Origin: Bombus terrestris
Lineage: Eukaryota > Arthropoda > Insecta > Hymenoptera > Apidae
Direction: 5' to 3'
NCBI RefSeq assembly: GCF_910591885.1
Contig: NW_025963626.1
Coordinates: 62,001-126,000, forward strand
Length of the DNA: 64,000 bases
Part shown: piece after piece, positions 61,970-64,000 of the stretch
Layout of the letters: each line of letters starts with the position of its first letter
Numbering within the stretch: position 1 is the stretch's first letter
The notes under the pieces: model-generated
Database searches by the model: none
What the model was told of the DNA's origin: nothing
The model's input: only the letters and a program-made list of their open reading frames with translations
Position numbers and translations under genes: made by a program

Positions 61970-62790
61970 CCACGTTGTCCGACGTTGTCCCACGTTGTCC
62001 CACGTTGTCCCACGTTGTCCCACGTTGTCCCACGTTGTCCCACGTTGTCCCACGGTGTCCAACGATGTCCAACGGTGTCCAACGGTGTCCCACGTTGTCC
62101 CACGTTGTCCCACGTTGTCCCACGTTGTCCCACGTTGTCCCACGTTGTCCCACGTTGTCCCACGTTGTCCCACGTTGTCCCACGGTGTCCAACGATGTCC
62201 AACGATGTCCAACGGTGTCCCACGTTGTCCCACGTTGTTCCATGGTTTCCCACGTTGTCCCACGTTGTCCCACGTTGTCCCACGGTGTCCAACGATGTCC
62301 AACGGTGTCCAACGGTGTCCAACGGTGTCCAACGGTGTCCCACGTTGTCCCACGTTGTCCCACGTTGTCCCACGTTGTCCCACGATGTCCCACGTTGTCC
62401 CACGTTGTCCCACGTTGTCCCACGATGTCCCACGTTGTCCCACGTTGTCCCACGTTGTCCCACGTTGTCCCACGATGTCCCACGTTGTCCCACGTTGTCC
62501 CACGTTGTCCCACGTTGTCCCACGGTGTCCAACGATGTCCAACGGTGTCCAACGGTGTCCCACGGTGTCCAACGGTGTCCCACGTTGTCCCACGTTGTCC
62601 CACGTTGTCCCACGTTGTCCCACGTTGTCCCACGTTGTCCCACGTTGTCCCACGATGTCCCACGTTGTCCCACGTTGTCCGACGTTGTCCCACGTTGTCC
62701 CACGTTGTCCCACGTTGTCCCACGGTGTCCAACGATGTCCAACGATGTCCAACGGTGTCCCACGTTGTCCCACGTTGTTCCATGGTTTCC
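61970..62790. repeat. 870-bp-offset doublet, copy 1
   Basis: cgacgttgtc 61,980, Q at about 62,050 and 62,180, ccatggtttc 62,240, cgacgttgtc 62,680 and ccatggtttc 62,780 recur 870 bp later. It is followed by ccaggttgtc at 62,790. Confidence 0.9.
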
Positions 62791-62839
62791 CAGGTTGTCC
62801 CACGTTGTCCCACGTTGTCCCACGGTGTCCAACGATGTC

Positions 62840-63660
62840 CAACGGTGTCCGACGTTGTCCCACGTTGTCCCACGTTGTCCCACGTTGTCCCACGTTGTCC
62901 CACGTTGTCCCACGTTGTCCCACGGTGTCCAACGATGTCCAACGGTGTCCAACGGTGTCCCACGTTGTCCCACGTTGTCCCACGTTGTCCCACGTTGTCC
63001 CACGTTGTCCCACGTTGTCCCACGTTGTCCCACGTTGTCCCACGTTGTCCCACGGTGTCCAACGATGTCCAACGATGTCCAACGGTGTCCCACGTTGTCC
63101 CACGTTGTTCCATGGTTTCCCACGTTGTCCCACGTTGTCCCACGTTGTCCCACGGTGTCCAACGATGTCCAACGGTGTCCAACGGTGTCCAACGGTGTCC
63201 AACGGTGTCCCACGTTGTCCCACGTTGTCCCACGTTGTCCCACGTTGTCCCACGATGTCCCACGTTGTCCCACGTTGTCCCACGTTGTCCCACGATGTCC
63301 CACGTTGTCCCACGTTGTCCCACGTTGTCCCACGTTGTCCCACGATGTCCCACGTTGTCCCACGTTGTCCCACGTTGTCCCACGTTGTCCCACGGTGTCC
63401 AACGATGTCCAACGGTGTCCAACGGTGTCCCACGGTGTCCAACGGTGTCCCACGTTGTCCCACGTTGTCCCACGTTGTCCCACGTTGTCCCACGTTGTCC
63501 CACGTTGTCCCACGTTGTCCCACGATGTCCCACGTTGTCCCACGTTGTCCGACGTTGTCCCACGTTGTCCCACGTTGTCCCACGTTGTCCCACGGTGTCC
63601 AACGATGTCCAACGATGTCCAACGGTGTCCCACGTTGTCCCACGTTGTTCCATGGTTTCC
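62840..63660. repeat. 870-bp-offset doublet, copy 2
   Basis: cgacgttgtc 62,850, Q at about 62,920 and 63,050, ccatggtttc 63,110, cgacgttgtc 63,550 and ccatggtttc 63,650. The copies diverge right after the last marker. Confidence 0.9.
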
Positions 63661-64000
63661 CACGTTGTCCCACGTTGTCCCACGTTGTCCCACGTTGTCC
63701 CACGTTGTCCCACGGTGTCCAACGATGTCCAACGGTGTCCAACGGTGTCCCACGGTGTCCAACGGTGTCCCACGTTGTCCCACGTTGTCCCACGTTGTCC
63801 CACGTTGTCCCACGTTGTCCCACGTTGTCCCACGTTGTCCAACGATGTCCAACGGTGTCCCACGTTGTCCCACGTTGTTCCATGGTTTCCCACGTTGTCC
63901 CACGTTGTCCCACGTTGTCCCACGTTGTCCCACGTTGTCCCACGTTGTCCCACGATGTCCCACGTTGTCCCACGTTGTCCCACGTTGTCCCACGATGTCC
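63661..64000. repeat. Tail of the window, array continues
   Basis: P runs, one Q-R-S-S-Q-S phrase from about 63,710, ccatggtttc at 63,880, then P units with U at 63,950 and 63,990. No edge of the array is visible. Confidence 0.92.

Larger units (their letters stand above)
1..64000. repeat. 10-bp satellite array with higher-order structure, filling the window
   Basis: Every base belongs to a head-to-tail array of a 10-bp unit, consensus ccacgttgtc. Units start at positions 1, 11, 21 and so on up to 50,740, and one base earlier after a single 9-bp unit at 50,741. The common units are P (ccacgttgtc), Q (ccacggtgtc), R (caacgatgtc), S (caacggtgtc) and U (ccacgatgtc). They differ only at position 2 (C or A) and position 6 (T, G or A). 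Rare units recur in fixed orders, which reveals higher-order repeats of 0.3 to about 15 kb. No unique sequence interrupts the array and neither end is reached. The consensus strand has 4 C, 3 T, 2 G and 1 A. A eukaryotic heterochromatic satellite is the best reading. No named satellite family is recognised, and chromosome and species are unknown. Confidence 0.98.

Noticed and set aside
14329..63993. Long open frames on the - strand encoding a DNVGQRGTTW-type repeat
   Set aside because: Same arithmetic cause. Their limits fall at isolated variants such as acacgttgtc, aaacgatgtc, ctacgttgtc or the 9-bp unit, and all three frames read the same peptide.
1..64000. CRISPR array
   Set aside because: The units adjoin directly with no unique spacers, and 10 bp is far shorter than CRISPR repeats.
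1..64000. Telomere with an unusual 10-bp repeat (the - strand has GGG in each unit)
   Set aside because: Telomerase-made ends are largely uniform. Here many linked variants form higher-order blocks of up to 15 kb, as in recombining satellites. No terminus is visible. A degenerate relic of a telomere-like repeat cannot be excluded.
1..64000. Replication-origin iterons of a plasmid or bacterial chromosome
   Set aside because: Iteron clusters are short and sit beside replication genes; here there are about 6,400 units and no gene.
1..64000. Known centromeric features such as a CENP-B box
   Set aside because: No unit or junction matches the CENP-B box pattern as I know it. A centromeric role can be neither supported nor excluded by sequence alone.
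1..64000. Transposon, terminal repeats or target-site duplications inside the array
   Set aside because: The 10-bp register is unbroken apart from one 9-bp unit, so no inserted sequence is present.
1..64000. Promoters, terminators, tRNA or rRNA genes on either strand
   Set aside because: No TATA-like, hairpin-plus-T-run or conserved RNA sequence exists; the vocabulary is limited to point variants of one decamer.

Overview
The window holds no recognisable gene, RNA gene or mobile element. From base 1 to base 64,000 it is one uninterrupted tandem array of a 10-bp unit, consensus ccacgttgtc on the + strand, about 6,400 units, and both ends lie inside the array. A handful of unit types make up almost all of it, coded here as P = ccacgttgtc (the majority), Q = ccacggtgtc, R = caacgatgtc, S = caacggtgtc and U = ccacgatgtc. 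They differ only at unit positions 2 and 6. Rarer units serve as markers: ccatggtttc, cagcgatgtc, ccacgttttc, ccacgttctc, ccacgtggtc, cgacgatgtc, cgacgttgtc, ccacgttgtg and others.

The organism cannot be named from this sequence. A gene-free satellite array longer than 64 kb with nested higher-order repeats points to eukaryotic nuclear heterochromatin (pericentromeric, subtelomeric or sex-chromosome type); this is inference. The DNA is about 60% GC and carries one CpG in nearly every unit. Few CpGs have decayed to TG or CA, which suggests recent homogenisation, little germline cytosine methylation, or both.

Layout by shared marker units. 1-2,240: leading mixed section. 2,241-5,150: a module repeated at an offset of about 1.91 kb. 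5,421-14,000: three copies of a block of about 3.05 kb, the third rearranged and shorter (offset 2.49 kb). 14,031-14,820: a 390-400 bp doublet. 14,831-33,180: overlapping duplications at offsets of about 6.45-6.9 kb, 10.31-10.36 kb and 6.4-6.7 kb. 33,181-46,080 and 48,641-61,810: two copies of a large block, offset 15.0-15.9 kb, each with its own internal duplications (2.35-2.64 kb and 0.33 kb in the first; 4.10 kb in the second). 46,081-48,640: an interval of related cassettes between them. 61,970-63,660: an 870-bp doublet. The only break in the 10-bp register is one 9-bp unit at 50,741-50,749.

All six frames are open over tens of kilobases. This is arithmetic and not evidence of genes: 10 is not a multiple of 3, so each strand encodes one decapeptide that every frame reads identically, and the consensus has no stop. 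Properties that could matter are physical: a G3N7 quadruplex-type pattern on the - strand (C3N7 on the + strand), a period close to one DNA helical turn, dense CpG, and scattered CCACGTGG palindromes. No promoter, terminator, riboswitch, origin, CRISPR array, tRNA or rRNA was seen.
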